From the NCBI GenBank assembly GCA_966210935.1, contig CBIHLX010000023.1:1-12523 (forward strand): a stretch of 12,523 nucleotides of DNA, given 5' to 3'. The notes beneath the pieces were generated by a model. That model was not told where the DNA came from and made no database searches. It worked only from the letters and a program-made list of their open reading frames with translations. Every line of letters starts with the position of its first letter. Within the stretch, counting starts at the first letter, position 1. Both the position numbers and the translations under genes were made by a program. This DNA comes from CBIHLX01 sp966210935 (GTDB taxonomy: Bacteria; Patescibacteriota; Saccharimonadia; Saccharimonadales; Saccharimonadaceae). Positions 11,269 to 12,523 of the stretch are shown piece after piece.

Positions 11269-12523
11269 TTACTCCTTTGGCTTTTGTAGACTACGAACTA
11301 CATCATCAATTTGCGCTTGAGTCAGGGGCGCCCATGGTGAGCTGTCGGCATTTGAGGATGCGGCGGCTGGACTGTCGCCCTGAGTCCACCATTTGGCCTG
11401 GTAGGGTACGCCGTTAAAGAGCACGCGTGCGCTCGTATTGTACTGATCATTACCTGACCAATGTGGGTAGGTGCCTTCGGGCAGTGTTGCTTGGGGCTGC
11501 GGTTTTTCACCCGGCATTACCGGTCCAACTAACTGCCAGGGCGTTTCCCATGATTGAAGGACGGGACTATCAGGAAGATCACCCTGGGTCCACCATTTCG
11601 CTTCATAAACGGTGCGATGCCATACTACCTTTGTCCCCTTTAAATATGCACCTTCCGGAGACCATATCTGATAGGGGCTAGTCGCGGGATCGTCTTTTAT
11701 CTGGCTCGGGTCCAGGGCATTAGAAGTCGTCACGCCGGCAGCATTCATTGCGAGACTGCCGTTGAAGCCTTCTCCTAATAGCTCGGCAAAACTTTTACCG
11801 TCTTGCTTGATGCCGCTGCAGGAGTCAGAAACGACTTTAAGGTTGATATAGTTACTTCCGCAGGTTGTGTCACGATTGGCTGACCACATAGACATTCTTC
11901 CGACGCCGCGTGCAAGCGCAAAAGCGTTGAGGCCTTTAGCGTCGTCTAGGGTAAAGATCTCATCAGGGATATCATTCTGTCCAATCATTGGCGTAGCGCC
12001 AACCTTTGACCAAACGGTTGCTGAGGTGAGGTGAGTGCCGGTACGTTTGTAAAGAATGTTCAGCTGGCGTTCAACTTGAGTTAGGGCGCTTTCAGCTGCG
12101 GCTTGCATGCTTTGGTCTTTGGGTCGACTTTCACCGTAATCCATTGTCATGGCATTAACGCCTGTAAGGTCGACCTTGTTAGCGAGCAAGTGACCGATAC
12201 TATTTGTGCCAGCCTCGCTAAGTCCTTGGGGTGTGACAGGAAGGGTTGTCCAAACGGCTAAAGACTCCCCGTTATTACGCCGGGCCGACTGAAGCTTAGC
12301 GATAACTTTGGCGCGACGAATTCCTGCCGCCGTATCATTTAAACTATCGCCTTCGAGATCAAGGTCAATAGTATTAATTTCGTATCTATCGATGACCGAT
12401 TTGTAGGCTTGGTATAACTTAGCTTCGTCGGTGCACCTCAGGGAGAGTTCATAATTCCTGAGACCTCCAAACGATACCGCAACGCTGCCGCCTTGCTGAC
12501 GTAGTCGAGCTATACGGCGATCG
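11269..12523 (-). CDS. GH18 chitinase-like enzyme with two CBM5/12 modules (5' end outside window)
   Basis: The frame is open to the window edge, giving 417 residues of the C-terminal part; the TTG at 12189 is not a start. GH18 features in order (fragment numbering): SVAVSFGG (13-20) matching the SxGG strand, TIDLDLEGD (51-59) matching DxxDxDxE with catalytic acid E57 and D53/D55, VNAMTMDYG (122-130) matching the MTxDYG strand, and SMWSANRD (211-218). Two chitin-binding CBM5/12-type modules follow at about 283-334 and 352-400, each with the aromatic AKWWTQGD signature. An acidic proline-containing linker joins them. It probably cleaves chitin or a related GlcNAc polymer outside the cell; the signal peptide would lie outside the window. 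It is upstream of and collinear with the histidine kinase, 77 bp apart, with no terminator between them. Confidence 0.9.
   Translation of the reverse strand, partial: DRRIARLRQQGGSVAVSFGGLRNYELSLRCTDEAKLYQAYKSVIDRYEINTIDLDLEGDSLNDTAAGIRRAKVIAKLQSARRNNGESLAVWTTLPVTPQGLSEAGTNSIGHLLANKVDLTGVNAMTMDYGESRPKDQSMQAAAESALTQVERQLNILYKRTGTHLTSATVWSKVGATPMIGQNDIPDEIFTLDDAKGLNAFALARGVGRMSMWSANRDTTCGSNYINLKVVSDSCSGIKQDGKSFAELLGEGFNGSLAMNAAGVTTSNALDPSQIKDDPATSPYQIWSPEGAYLKGTKVVWHRTVYEAKWWTQGDLPDSPVLQSWETPWQLVGPVMPGEKPQPQATLPEGTYPHWSGNDQYNTSARVLFNGVPYQAKWWTQGDSPAAASSNADSSPWAPLTQAQIDDVVRSLQKPKE

Noticed and set aside
12187..12189. TTG as start codon of the chitinase-like protein
   Set aside because: The same frame stays open to the window edge, and conserved GH18 motifs (SxGG, DxDxE) lie upstream of it.

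Overview
The window reads as chromosome of a small-genome bacterium of the Candidate Phyla Radiation, most likely Candidatus Saccharibacteria (TM7). This is inferred from gene content: single-copy translation and RNA-processing genes (leuS, rpmF, nusB, rnc, rpsP, a khpA-type KH gene, trmD), very short ribosomal proteins, no rimM between rpsP and trmD, and several small membrane proteins without recognisable family. The standard genetic code applies: rnc ends in TGA and tryptophans are TGG. No database search was possible, so the phylum call is an inference.

Layout. 1-1194 holds the 3' part of leuS. 1706-3625 is a plus-strand operon behind one strong promoter: rpmF (bL32, only 49 aa), nusB, a NUDIX hydrolase and rnc, with overlapping or nearly touching coding ends. 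rpsP (3705-4049) has its own promoter over the end of rnc and its own terminator. khpA (5215-5607) and trmD (6813-7466) follow. Lodged between these conserved genes are five short minus-strand genes of unknown function (1258-1584, 4149-4538, 4703-5059, 5797-6123, 6285-6707). Most have a promoter and terminator of their own, so they look like independent cassettes.

7467-8771: two unrecognised plus-strand membrane proteins, preceded by an intergenic region that on the minus strand has a promoter, nested stems and a textbook terminator without any reading frame, i.e. a candidate small RNA. 8839-8913 is tRNA-Gln(CTG). Its 3' end plus flank (24 nt) is duplicated exactly 178 bp downstream, with a hairpin-rich interval between the copies, which resembles an attachment-site scar.

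9150-12523 is a minus-strand block: a 5'-truncated GH18 chitinase-like enzyme with two CBM5/12 chitin-binding modules, then a membrane-bound PAS-containing histidine kinase, then a stand-alone receiver protein. Kinase and receiver are 14 bp apart and surely work together; whether they control the chitinase is open.

Initiation signals are mixed. Many genes carry AGGAG/GGAGG sites, while trmD and the kinase have no Shine-Dalgarno site and have -10 boxes placed so that their mRNAs would be leaderless or nearly so.
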